64,000 bases of DNA from Alteraquisediminimonas sediminicola (lineage in GTDB: Bacteria > Pseudomonadota > Alphaproteobacteria > Sphingomonadales > Sphingomonadaceae): positions 348,452-412,451 of the forward strand of contig NZ_JAHXZS010000002.1 of the NCBI RefSeq assembly GCF_019740335.1, given 5' to 3'. The translations under genes and the position numbers were made by a program. Of the stretch, positions 26,283 through 35,462 are shown one piece after another. The first letter of the stretch is position 1; each line of letters begins with the position of its first letter. The notes beneath the pieces were generated by a model. It did no database searches and had not been told where the DNA came from. It worked only from the letters and a program-made list of their open reading frames with translations.

Positions 26283-27725
26283 CTAAAAGTCGAACTGTAG
26301 TCTTGTGGCAAATGCCTCACCCCGCGCTGTTGTGCCATTGACCAATGGCGTCACGACCAACAATGAATTTCTTCCCCGGAACCGGATATAATTGAACAGC
26401 AGCGTCGCCCGCGCGTTCAGATACCAGTTGATCGCGCCGGTCCAACTCACCGCCTTGCGCTTCAGCGGCGAAAGGCCGCGATCCGTTAGATCGAGCTGAT
26501 CATAACGCAGCGCCAGTTCAACCGCGCCCCAATGGCCCGCATCGGGATTAAAATCGGCATTAGGCTTGATATGCTCTACCACGCCATTTTTCACCCGGCG
26601 CGTTTCCCCCGTCGCAATCCAGCTACCGAAAACATAAAAACCATCGAAATCGAGATCGGCCAGCCCCGCATCGCGGTTCAGCTTTAACCGCCCATATTCG
26701 CCCTGCACCGCCCAAGGCCCCTGCGCGCCGATCAACTCTGCCATGATGGAATCCGCCGATGCGATACCCGTGATCGACTTCACCTCGATCAACTTTCCAT
26801 CATCAACCCGCACATTGGGCCGATCCCCGATCGAAACCGTTCCCCCCGCCAAATTGGTCGCATGGAAACCTGAAACGCCGATTTGCAATAGCCGACCCTT
26901 GGTCAGGATCGGGGCATAGGCCACCCGGCCATTCACGCCATAGCCCTCATCCGGGGTTGCCTCAGACCGCTTGATCGCCTCACCCGATCCGAACAGGCCT
27001 AGGGCCGCATTCAGCCTTGGCGATTGATAGCTGACCATCGCGCCCACCCGTCGATCCGCACCGACGGCGGTAAAAGCATTACCTGCCATCCCATGTTCCA
27101 GGAATGTCTGATTGGCATCCGAGGTCACGCCCTCTAAGCCATAGGGTGTCTTCACATGACCGATGGTAACCGACCAATTGGGCGTCAACGCATATTGGAG
27201 ATAGGCATCCAGCAACGTCACATTATTTTTGACATATTCGGCGGACAAGCGCCATTTGAAAGCGTCATAAGCCGAGCCATCAAATCCAAAGCGCGCACGA
27301 CGAATATCGGTGCCATTGCTATAATCATAGCCGCCCGCGCGCGCATTATAGCCCGCATAATCAACCTGAATCATGCCCTTGGGCCCGATCGTGAAATCGG
27401 CTGCGAGAGGGACTTGCGCCACTGAAGGTACAGGTAGGGATACGACGGGCACAGCGGCCTTCATTGCTACCGAGATCGGAGGGGATTCTAAGGTCGCTGC
27501 CACGGAGGCCGCAGCAGCGGGCTTTACGGTTTGAGCGGCTTCCAGAGCAACATTGCGCGCTTCCAACTGCCGAACCCGCACCTCTAACGCCTCCAGCCGT
27601 TGTAGTAGCAGGTCCTCCGCAGCGTAATGTGGTACCGGAACTACTGCCTGCGCCAACCCCGACGTCGTGGAGAGCATAAGATAAACGCAAAGCGACAATG
27701 TCGGCAGTTTATGCGCATAATTCAT
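26283..27725 (-). CDS. OprO/OprP-type porin
   Basis: A 480-residue outer-membrane porin of the phosphate-selective OprO/P family. It has a signal peptide (ends LAQA), an N-terminal coiled coil (~38-65, LLLQRLEALEVRVRQLEARN), an Ala/Pro/Val-rich linker, and then a barrel beginning GPKGMIQVDYAGYN with RRARFGFDG and WSVTIGHVKTPYGLEG, the standard early barrel motifs. It ends in FATRLQFDF with the terminal Phe. Anion selectivity is known for OprP; whether this homologue transports phosphate or another anion or polymer is open. No Pho box was seen upstream. Confidence 0.88.
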   Translation of the reverse strand: MNYAHKLPTLSLCVYLMLSTTSGLAQAVVPVPHYAAEDLLLQRLEALEVRVRQLEARNVALEAAQTVKPAAAASVAATLESPPISVAMKAAVPVVSLPVPSVAQVPLAADFTIGPKGMIQVDYAGYNARAGGYDYSNGTDIRRARFGFDGSAYDAFKWRLSAEYVKNNVTLLDAYLQYALTPNWSVTIGHVKTPYGLEGVTSDANQTFLEHGMAGNAFTAVGADRRVGAMVSYQSPRLNAALGLFGSGEAIKRSEATPDEGYGVNGRVAYAPILTKGRLLQIGVSGFHATNLAGGTVSIGDRPNVRVDDGKLIEVKSITGIASADSIMAELIGAQGPWAVQGEYGRLKLNRDAGLADLDFDGFYVFGSWIATGETRRVKNGVVEHIKPNADFNPDAGHWGAVELALRYDQLDLTDRGLSPLKRKAVSWTGAINWYLNARATLLFNYIRFRGRNSLLVVTPLVNGTTARGEAFATRLQFDF

Positions 27726-28079
27726 AATGTCATCACCCTTTAGATTTCCTAATCTGTCCTAGTAGTGCTACTGATAAAGTCCGCCGGACCTTCGGAGTTC
27801 ATAGCGGAAGCAGCGCCTGTGACGCAAAGCTGAATTGGGCAAACCGCCGAGCCACCAATCGCTGTGCGGCTCCCTTCGCTGATCGGATACCATCATACGC
27901 GTCTAAGAGCTGCCCCCCCCCAATATCGAGAGAAAGCGCAGGCCGATACAGCAATCAAACATGCATTACAGACAGCTCGGCGACAGTTTTCAGGACTTGT
28001 AACCGGCCTTTCGCATGGCTAGATGCCAATGGATCAGATAGAATCCAGCATTTATGAGTGACCGAGAACAAGGATTGAA
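27726..28079. other. Intergenic region between divergent porin and glycosyltransferase-like gene
   Basis: About 350 bases with no reading frame that I can support. It must hold both divergent promoters. I saw no strong -35/-10 pair, Pho box or hairpin. It also marks the transition from the core genome into the polysaccharide locus. Confidence 0.5.
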
Positions 28080-28871
28080 ATGAGCGACATCCATGTTTTC
28101 ATCATATCCTGGCGAGGCCAGCATGATCGCGCTGCCCATATTGCCCAATGCCTATCAAACCGACTGAACAAGATCTCAATCGTCTATTCCGGGCCGGATT
28201 CAGGAGCATTCGATGGGCTGGATTGCCAACGCATCTACCGCGACGACCGCCTTTTCTGGTCAGATAAATTCCGCGCCTGTCTCGATCATTGTGCACCGCA
28301 GGAGATCATGCTCGTAATCCATGCCGATTGCGCCTGTGAAGATTGGGGCGATCTCCTGCGCAAATGCCGGAATGCACATGCCAGTTTAGACAATATGGCG
28401 ATATGGTCACCGAAAATGCGGGGCACTCCATGGCGGCTTGAAAAAACCCGGATGGAGCGCATCAACAACAGTGATTGGAGCATCGTTGCCCAGACGGACG
28501 GCATTGTCTTTTCCATGATTCCCGCCATCGCCCAACGAATGCGTGAAGCTGATTACAGTTTGAACTTCTATGGTTTGGGCATCGACTGGCTCTTCATCTG
28601 CGCCGCCTATGCCCGAAACAAGATTGCCGTGCTCGACGAGTCCGTCCTCGTCCACCACCAGCTATCGAGAGGCTATTCCTCCCGCGAAGCGCGTGCGCAG
28701 AAACAAGTATTTCTCAGCACGCAACTATTGCAGGAAGAACACGCAGCCTATGTATCACTGCGCAGGCACATGCAGCGGCGAAAACATTATTCCAAAATGC
28801 TCTATTGGCTGGAATATGTCAGCGACTGTCTGAAAAAGGCAAAATTCAAGGTTCTGAATTTTATTAAGTAA
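28080..28871 (+). CDS. Glycosyltransferase-like protein (GT-A type), uncertain
   Basis: A 263-residue cytoplasmic protein without a signal peptide. It begins DIHVFIISWRGQHDRA and contains MLVIHADCACEDWGDLL, which sits where GT-A glycosyltransferases have their metal-binding DxD (here HADCAC), and a C-terminal basic, amphipathic tail (RRHMQRRKHYSKML...KKAKFKVLNFIK) that could dock on the membrane. GT identity is inference from fold pattern and position beside a polysaccharide locus; no close family is recognised. AAGGA precedes ATG 28080 at good spacing. It is on the opposite strand to the rest of the locus. Confidence 0.55.
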   Translation: MSDIHVFIISWRGQHDRAAHIAQCLSNRLNKISIVYSGPDSGAFDGLDCQRIYRDDRLFWSDKFRACLDHCAPQEIMLVIHADCACEDWGDLLRKCRNAHASLDNMAIWSPKMRGTPWRLEKTRMERINNSDWSIVAQTDGIVFSMIPAIAQRMREADYSLNFYGLGIDWLFICAAYARNKIAVLDESVLVHHQLSRGYSSREARAQKQVFLSTQLLQEEHAAYVSLRRHMQRRKHYSKMLYWLEYVSDCLKKAKFKVLNFIK

Positions 28872-29037
28872 CTCCCTTATATTGCCCTGATGTAACCGGT
28901 GCTTCTATTATACTGGGTAGAATAACAGTGTTCTGGACAAACGTGTCTGGAGATTGAACCAGACACGTCACCATCCATCTCTAATCTGTCACACGCACAG
29001 AGTTCGTCACCAATATGAAATTTACATGCCCTCATGT

Positions 29038-30159
29038 TTAGACGGCAAAAATAACGGACTCATCCCCGTGCATAGTGGAATGGCCAAAATATATTTTATA
29101 ATCTTCATGAATTCCCTTGAGTAACCTTGGAACTTCATAGAAATCCGAAATATTATGATATACGCATATCGCCATTACAGGTCTGAATCGTTCAATTGTG
29201 TTCATTGCTCCTTTTAGTGCCTCAATTTCAGAACCCTCAATATCCATCTTGATAAAATTAACTGTCGGAAGTCCTGCTTCTTTGACAAAGTCATCAATTT
29301 TTATGGATTTTATATTAGCTGCACCCTCGATATCAGAAAGATGCACCTGTGCCGCCGGACCGGAACCGGTAATCGACATGATTTTATCTGATTGCGACCA
29401 TACAGCCTTTTCGATTAAAGAAATTCTATTTTGCAGATTAATATTTTCATTTACATTATGCCTGTAAACAAGCAAATTTTCCGGCATAAACTCGAATGAA
29501 TAAACCCGCCCCGTAGGGCCAGCCAAATCTGCAAAATTCAGACTGGTCCCGCCATAGCAAGCCCCGCAATCTATAACATAATCACCATTTTTAACCGTAT
29601 GAATTTCTGTGAGACCTCGATAGCTATATTGCGGATAAAGAAATTCGTTAAATAGACCAAATGCATCACTGTAGACTGCAACATCCCGCCCAATAGGACG
29701 CAAGTTCGCATATTGTAGATCTTTGTTGGAAAAATCTTCAGGGATACGATTTGGTTCGCCTAATTGGCCAAGCGAAGAAACTGCATTCCAAAAATTGTCA
29801 TTATCAAGAGGAAGGCGAACATATTTCCAGCCCAATGCTCGATAAGCAAGCACCAACAGCAACAAACGCTGCGACGCCGCATCACCGAGATTGTCATATA
29901 ACCATTCCCACTTTTGAATATTTGACGACACCATAGCCAGTGCGTGCTTACAGAGAAGCGTTGAATCGCTTTCTATTTCGGCAGAGGGCCGATATGGTTC
30001 GGGGCGCATGTTTAGCCTGACACGGGGATCCGTCAACCCTGATGGATTTTTCATCAAGTATTTGATTGTCTTTTCATAATTGAAAATGAACGAGCCTCTT
30101 GATTCATTGGCCAGAACGCTCAATGTATCATCTTCATAGGCCCTGTGCGGATGCAACAT
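29038..30159 (-). CDS. FkbM family methyltransferase
   Basis: A 373-residue protein whose C-terminal ~220 residues form an FkbM-type SAM methyltransferase: VIDCGACYGGTSLNFADL (SAM loop), GRVYSFEFMPENLLVYRHN, and NFIKMDIEGSEIEALKGA, the family signature. FkbM enzymes O-methylate sugars or polyketides and are common in polysaccharide loci. The N-terminal ~150 residues are not recognised. Base composition is strikingly AT-rich. AAGGA sits 6 bases before ATG 30159. It is separated from the DegT gene by ~580 bases of noncoding AT-rich DNA. Confidence 0.85.
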   Translation of the reverse strand: MLHPHRAYEDDTLSVLANESRGSFIFNYEKTIKYLMKNPSGLTDPRVRLNMRPEPYRPSAEIESDSTLLCKHALAMVSSNIQKWEWLYDNLGDAASQRLLLLVLAYRALGWKYVRLPLDNDNFWNAVSSLGQLGEPNRIPEDFSNKDLQYANLRPIGRDVAVYSDAFGLFNEFLYPQYSYRGLTEIHTVKNGDYVIDCGACYGGTSLNFADLAGPTGRVYSFEFMPENLLVYRHNVNENINLQNRISLIEKAVWSQSDKIMSITGSGPAAQVHLSDIEGAANIKSIKIDDFVKEAGLPTVNFIKMDIEGSEIEALKGAMNTIERFRPVMAICVYHNISDFYEVPRLLKGIHEDYKIYFGHSTMHGDESVIFAV

Positions 30160-30740
30160 GCAACTTCCTTTAGCTTATTTAAAATATTATATATATTACC
30201 CATTCCCCATAGAAAATACTATCCGCTTTTCACGAAAACTCTTGCCTAGCTTAATTTTTTTGGCATTAAAAAATAGTTAGATAGAATAACATCTCGCACA
30301 GTCAATGCAATTCGGATATGTATATATCCTATTGTATTTGCAGCACCATCACCACTTTGTTAAAAAAACGCAGGAGGCGCAACCACTATCTCAAAAAAAT
30401 GGGAAATATTAACTAGATTTTCAATCTATAACCGCGCACAATCATCCACCATTATTATCAATTTATAGAAATATATTCGGCCCATACAAAGATCTTGCAT
30501 ATACCTGTTACCTGCATCGGGACAGGATATTTATTTCCCCTTGGCAACGACATTAAACCCTACTCGTTCCAATATTAGCTCCGCGCCACCTACTATAGCG
30601 CCCCCATCATGCCCAGCAGCGTCTTAAGAAGCCCCCTATCGGTAATCGTATACGGTAAGACAAGCGCATTTTTCTCATTTTCACTTGCAGCTTACTGAAC
30701 ATCCAATTGACCACGGCATCACCATTTCGAGAATATAAGA
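30160..30740. other. AT-rich noncoding region inside the polysaccharide locus
   Basis: About 580 bases, very AT-rich in its first half. No gene is supported. The minus strand near 30600-30690 has a ~33-codon open stretch ending at a stop (containing ALVLPYTITDRGLLKTLLG) that may be the tail of a lost gene, but I cannot identify it. Promoter activity for the FkbM gene probably lies at the 30160 end. Confidence 0.45.
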
Positions 30741-31862
30741 TTATATATTTTTATTATAAAATACAGAAATTATATCACTTAAATCCGTATCATCCACACC
30801 GCTGTGATATGGTAAGCACAAAACTCGATTTTTAATAATATCAACGAAAGGCGTATCCCGGACAGAATATATGGGAAACCCCTTATAGGGATCAAAATCC
30901 GTGCAAATTGGGTGGAAATATTTCCGCGCAAAAATCTGGCGCGCCTTTAGCTCGTCATAAAGATCGTCGCGTGTGCATCCAAAAGTAGCTGGATCCACCA
31001 CGATAGGGAAATATTGCTCCGAGCTTGTGACGCCCTGCTGTTCGGGAGGCAGTTGTATGCCGGGGAGGTCATTCAACAACTCTCTGTATTTTTGCTTCAA
31101 CCCGGCGCGAGAACGCTTTTCCTCCTCCACCAAAGGAAGGTTCAGCAAGCCGATCGCCGCCTGCATCTCATTTAGCTTCCCGTTAATGCCAACTGAAACC
31201 ACTTCCTCTTCGTTCTTGATACCAAAATTCCGCAGATGATAAATGATCTCGGCATCTTCCGGCCTATTCGTGGCCAGCAATCCCCCCTCAAGTGTATTGA
31301 ACAGCTTGGTGGCATGAAAAGAAAATGCAGAAGCATCGCCATAAGAAGCAATAGAGCGCCCATTGACGGTGACGCCGAATGCATGGGCCGCGTCAAAGAA
31401 CAATCGTAGATTATATTGTTTGGAAATGCACTCCAGCGCCTCAATCTCACACACATTGCCATAGACATGCACGCCCAGAATGGCCGAAGTGCGTGGCGTA
31501 ATAGCCTTTACCACCGCAGCGGGATCCAGTGTCAACGTGTGCGGCAAAACATCCACGAAAACAGGCTTCAGGCCATTCCATGTAATCGCATGCGCAGTGG
31601 CCGCAAAGGTGAGAGGCGTCGTAATCACTTCACTGCCTATGGGCAGGTCGAACAACTTCAAGGCCACCAGCAATGCAATGGTGCCATTGTTGAACAGCAT
31701 TGCCGTGGGCACATCCAGATAACACTGCAACTCGCGCTCAAGCTGCTGATGCAACGGGCCGCAATTCGTCAGCGCCTTGCTCTGCCAAATATCGCCCAGC
31801 ATCCGATGAAAATCATTCAAATCCGGCAGCATTGGCTGAGTTACATATAACGGCCTGGACAT
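30741..31862 (-). CDS. DegT/DnrJ/EryC1/StrS sugar aminotransferase
   Basis: A 373-residue PLP enzyme that transfers an amino group to a keto-sugar nucleotide. It shows LFNNGTIALLVALKLF (PLP phosphate contact), TPLTFAATAHAI, FFDAAHAFG with the PLP-ring Asp, and SFHATKLFNTLEGG with the Schiff-base Lys (~185). AGGGG precedes ATG 31862. It follows an ATP-grasp enzyme and a Gfo/Idh oxidoreductase, which together suggest synthesis and decoration of an aminosugar (oxidation, transamination, N-acylation by ligase). The exact sugar is not inferable. Confidence 0.92.
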   Translation of the reverse strand: MSRPLYVTQPMLPDLNDFHRMLGDIWQSKALTNCGPLHQQLERELQCYLDVPTAMLFNNGTIALLVALKLFDLPIGSEVITTPLTFAATAHAITWNGLKPVFVDVLPHTLTLDPAAVVKAITPRTSAILGVHVYGNVCEIEALECISKQYNLRLFFDAAHAFGVTVNGRSIASYGDASAFSFHATKLFNTLEGGLLATNRPEDAEIIYHLRNFGIKNEEEVVSVGINGKLNEMQAAIGLLNLPLVEEEKRSRAGLKQKYRELLNDLPGIQLPPEQQGVTSSEQYFPIVVDPATFGCTRDDLYDELKARQIFARKYFHPICTDFDPYKGFPIYSVRDTPFVDIIKNRVLCLPYHSGVDDTDLSDIISVFYNKNI

Positions 31863-31909
31863 TAAAAACCCCTATTATGTGCACTTATTTTATATATAAT
31901 TTCACAAAT

Positions 31910-33052
31910 TTATGATAGAATGTATACATTTCTATTTAAAAAATCATCATAACCATCACGCATCATATTATAGCCATCATATTCTGCAAACAAAATTCCA
32001 GCTCTACTTCCCTGTCTTGGTAACATAATCTCACCGATAGAATTTAACGGATAAAATGATTTTACACATACTTTTTCTTTAAAATAAATAGCCTCATAAA
32101 CATTATGAACATCTGACGTGACCGTATGCCGCAATACGAAATTATGCATGTCATTCGCGGAAAATTCGACATGTTTATTTATAAAATATGAAGAAAATTT
32201 AGATGCATAAGGATATCCCGTACTATATTCTATAAGCATTGAATATAAATCACCCGGGCACCTTCTGGTCATCTCCACAATCATCGGGCACCCATCCGAT
32301 ATGATGAATTGAGTATGGATAAGCCCATCTTTCAACTTCAAAAAACTACAGAGCTTTATTATTCCAGCCTCCAATACAGTTGTACACGTCAATGGCAAAT
32401 CATGAACCACATAGCTGGTGTCCACAGCATATGGGTTGGCTGAACTCCCCTCCCGCACATAAAAGACCTTGACCAGACGACCGGACTCGACAAAAGCGCT
32501 GCAGCTATGCAGCTCTCCTGCAATAAAGCTTTCAATAACTACATCTGATAATGGGGTGGAGTTTTTCGCCAATCGCACAGCTTCTTGAAGGGCGCAAATG
32601 TCCTCTCCAGAAAATACAGTAACCCCTCGCCCGCTAAACCCATCCACTGGCTTGCATATATAGCGCCCCTTCATCGGAAAATCGGCTTCAATAAAAGATT
32701 TCGGCGCAGGCAGGTCCAACTCCTTGCAGAGGCGCCTGAAAGCGAATTTGTTGGAGATCGCCTCATTGCTTTGGGGCGAATCCATGAGCCCCGTGCTCAA
32801 TTGAAGATTAACGCATGTCGCCATCGAGATATCCGTGCACCCCGGCACAACATAATCAAAACCATGATGGTCTATAATCTTAGAAACAGCGTCAACTTTG
32901 CTGTAATCTTGCTGAATCCATTTATCTCTGGCTTTTACGGCCAAAATATCAGTAGGCCGATTGCCCATGACCCAGACATCATGGCCAGAATCTTTTAGAG
33001 ATTTATAGATGGGCAATGCGGAAAATGCGGCGTCCAGAAGCAATATCTTCAT
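31910..33052 (-). CDS. ATP-grasp domain protein (CPSase/PylC-like)
   Basis: A 380-residue ATP-grasp ligase. It has the N-terminal preATP-grasp Rossmann segment MKILLLDAAFSALPIYKSLKDSG, DYVVPGCTDISM, the ATP-binding KPVDGFSGRGVTVFSG glycine loop and the metal-binding IVEMTRRCPGDLYSMLIE. Such enzymes form amide bonds with an acyl-phosphate intermediate. Being between a sugar oxidoreductase and a sugar aminotransferase, it may attach an amino acid or similar acid to the new amino group of a sugar; this is inference. Its start overlaps the Gfo/Idh stop by 4 bases. AT-rich. Confidence 0.85.
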   Translation of the reverse strand: MKILLLDAAFSALPIYKSLKDSGHDVWVMGNRPTDILAVKARDKWIQQDYSKVDAVSKIIDHHGFDYVVPGCTDISMATCVNLQLSTGLMDSPQSNEAISNKFAFRRLCKELDLPAPKSFIEADFPMKGRYICKPVDGFSGRGVTVFSGEDICALQEAVRLAKNSTPLSDVVIESFIAGELHSCSAFVESGRLVKVFYVREGSSANPYAVDTSYVVHDLPLTCTTVLEAGIIKLCSFLKLKDGLIHTQFIISDGCPMIVEMTRRCPGDLYSMLIEYSTGYPYASKFSSYFINKHVEFSANDMHNFVLRHTVTSDVHNVYEAIYFKEKVCVKSFYPLNSIGEIMLPRQGSRAGILFAEYDGYNMMRDGYDDFLNRNVYILS

Positions 33053-34143
33053 GCGTTATCCATGCATTGAGAAGGGGTTTCAGCCATTAAGCGATCCATA
33101 TACATGATGGAGTTGGTCGCAATTGACCTCTGTATGGCATGCACTACCAGCATGTTGAGATAACCATCTCGCGCAGATACTTTGGGACGAGTAAAATTTC
33201 GCACTACGTCTATAAAATGCTCAAGCTGTAGAGCGAGCGGATCAGCGGGGTTACGCTGGAATGCAACTTCTTCAAAATCACACCACCAGGACGGATCCAC
33301 GCCATCCGCGTAATATTTCGCGCGCATGCTGGGAAAGTCCAAGGACCCATTCGTGCCGGCAAAATGGTAGCAATTTCCCATAGGAAAATAAGGATATGAC
33401 CGATTTTCGCCACTTGTCATTTCCCAGCTCTTGCTACTTGCAGCAGCATCGGAAAGCAGAAATGAACCAAGCGCACCATTGTTAAATTCAAACGATATCG
33501 CGACCGTATCTTCAACTTCGTAATTACGAATGTGATTACCTGAAATGGCGACCAAGCTTTTGATATCACCGCAAAAATATCGCATCAAGCCTATTTCGTG
33601 GATGAGATTTATCAAGATCGGGCCTCCACCGATCCTGGTGCGCCAAGCCCCCTCTTTGAAATAATGCGCCGGCTTGTAAAACAGAGCCCTGCCCTGCATC
33701 GCCACTAGTCGGCCAAATCGTTTATCCTTTAAAAAAGTGTCGGCTACATTGAGCAAAGGGCTATAGGTTCGATGGTGCCCCACCAGAACAGGTATTTGAG
33801 ATGCCTCAGATGCTTCCATCAGTTTCTGCGCGCTAACAAGATTATCGGTCATCGGTTTTTCGACAAGCGCCGGCACCCCATTTTCGATACAAGCCATGGC
33901 TTGATCAAAGTGGAATTGATTTGGCGAACTGATCACCACTGCATCCGGTTTTTTTTCGGAAAGTGCCGTTGACAATTCCTCATACAGATCCGTGCCGCAG
34001 AATTGCGCAAAATGCCGATTATCCTCTGTATCGGGCCCCACTATGCCCGCAAGGGCGCAATCTTCCCGCCCAAGAACCAAATGAGCATGCTGCTTGCCGA
34101 TCAGGCCCGCTCCGACAACTAAAAATTTCAGCTTCTCACTCAT
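33049..34143 (-). CDS. Gfo/Idh/MocA family sugar oxidoreductase
   Basis: A 364-residue NAD(P)-dependent oxidoreductase. The N-terminal Rossmann motif is FLVVGAGLIGKQHA, ISSPNQFHFDQAMACIENG follows, and VEKPMTDNL carries the catalytic Lys of the EKP motif; GGGPILINLIHEIGLMRYFCGD provides the His-containing active-site helix. In sugar loci such enzymes oxidise C3 of a UDP- or dTDP-sugar before transamination. ATG 34143 gives the standard N-terminus. Overlaps the ATP-grasp gene, so they are translated from one message. Confidence 0.9.
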   Translation of the reverse strand: MSEKLKFLVVGAGLIGKQHAHLVLGREDCALAGIVGPDTEDNRHFAQFCGTDLYEELSTALSEKKPDAVVISSPNQFHFDQAMACIENGVPALVEKPMTDNLVSAQKLMEASEASQIPVLVGHHRTYSPLLNVADTFLKDKRFGRLVAMQGRALFYKPAHYFKEGAWRTRIGGGPILINLIHEIGLMRYFCGDIKSLVAISGNHIRNYEVEDTVAISFEFNNGALGSFLLSDAAASSKSWEMTSGENRSYPYFPMGNCYHFAGTNGSLDFPSMRAKYYADGVDPSWWCDFEEVAFQRNPADPLALQLEHFIDVVRNFTRPKVSARDGYLNMLVVHAIQRSIATNSIMYMDRLMAETPSQCMDNA

Positions 34144-34172
34144 CCTTACACCATAACCCAATAGTTCACATG

Positions 34173-35372
34173 CTAACCTCTGGACGGCATTAGCTCAAAT
34201 TGACGCAAAGTTAGCCTCTTGATTTTTTCAATGTATTCATCTTTTGAATACAAGTCATCATATCTGTCTACCAACTCTTTGTTTGTATCAACATAGAGTT
34301 TTTCACTATGAGAAAATTCATATATTCTATCACATATATTTTCTATGAAACTATCCTTGTCCGGAAAAATATTTTTATACCGCAGGTAATCTGGTGAAGG
34401 GAAAAAATCCCTATTGTAAATCGAAAATCCTATCCCGCCCTGATGTATAGGCTGCGCCAGATATCCATCGAACCCCTCACCAAATGTAATCGAAAACATG
34501 CAGCGAGTTGCCAGGTCCATGAACGCATCAAAAGTAATATCACGAATCTCAATAAGCTTGAAGTCTGGAAAAGCGCGTGAAATCTTGCTAAGAATCTGCC
34601 GCTTGTGCGGGGCCTTATCTGGTGAATAGATAATTATCTTCTCTTTTTCAGTAAAATGAGAAGGAGCATAAGCACTCAAATCAGTATAAGCCGGAAGCAA
34701 TAGAGTAGGCAGACAATAACGATCCGTCATTTCCTGACTGAAATAGGCGTGATGCGCAACCGACTGAGTGATATCGTGGGATATTATCCTCAATGGCGCA
34801 AAACTGTTGCGATCAGGCATGAGTTTAATATTTTGATTCATAATATTTATATAAATCTTTCTTTTTGGATTCAATAAATATTCACACTCCTCACCGGTCA
34901 AATCATTATAAAAATATTTCGTCGCATATTCAGGAATATGAAGATAGACTTCTTCTGCATCCTTACAAAGTGTTATTTGAGAAAAACGATATACATTTTC
35001 AGAATTTCTAAAGTTCGTATTCCGATAATAGGTTACGCCAGTCCCAGTGGGACGCGTCATCATAATGATTTCACACCCATGATGTCGTTTAAGCCGACGC
35101 ATTTGCTCCACAATAGAAAAGAAGGAAAATATCCCTCCACTCATTGCGTTATGCTCCGGCACAACCATTACGATTATTTTTTTCGAGACACGAACTTCAT
35201 TTGGAAATGATATATTCTGCATTAAAGAGCAAATATGCTCTTCAGAGAAATTATATATTTTTTCATCGTATTTCCACATTAATCTCCTTTTAATTCGACG
35301 CCTCTCCTCTTTTGTTTTACCAGACAACGAAACAAGCTTCACATACAGTTTATATATTTTGCGCATTATCAT
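34173..35372 (-). CDS. Glycosyltransferase (GT-B fold, likely)
   Basis: A 399-residue protein. The N-terminal domain has KIIVMVVPEHNAMSGGIFSFFSIVEQMRR, a typical GT-B N-lobe start with a glycine-rich loop; the C-terminal domain shows IIIYSPDKAPHKRQILSKI and CMFSITFGEGFDGYLAQPIHQGG, where GT-B enzymes bind the nucleotide sugar (Glu/Gly-rich). The exact GT family is not recognised. It is the most AT-rich gene near the exporter, uses many AT-ending codons, and begins a run of overlapping or close genes with the oxidoreductase. Confidence 0.7.
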   Translation of the reverse strand: MIMRKIYKLYVKLVSLSGKTKEERRRIKRRLMWKYDEKIYNFSEEHICSLMQNISFPNEVRVSKKIIVMVVPEHNAMSGGIFSFFSIVEQMRRLKRHHGCEIIMMTRPTGTGVTYYRNTNFRNSENVYRFSQITLCKDAEEVYLHIPEYATKYFYNDLTGEECEYLLNPKRKIYINIMNQNIKLMPDRNSFAPLRIISHDITQSVAHHAYFSQEMTDRYCLPTLLLPAYTDLSAYAPSHFTEKEKIIIYSPDKAPHKRQILSKISRAFPDFKLIEIRDITFDAFMDLATRCMFSITFGEGFDGYLAQPIHQGGIGFSIYNRDFFPSPDYLRYKNIFPDKDSFIENICDRIYEFSHSEKLYVDTNKELVDRYDDLYSKDEYIEKIKRLTLRQFELMPSRG

Positions 35373-35462
35373 AAATTAACATCTCTAGAATTTCACATCT
35401 CGAAATTTTGATATCATTCCTTATAGAGGAATCCAAACATTGAATGGGTTTGAAAATAGCAT

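Noticed and set aside
27726..28079. A Pho box controlling the OprO/P-type porin
   Set aside because: No CTGTCA-type direct repeats found in the spacer.
30600..30690. A short C-terminus-like open stretch in the gap between the FkbM and DegT genes
   Set aside because: Only ~33 codons after a stop, no start and no identifiable family; recorded only as part of the gap.
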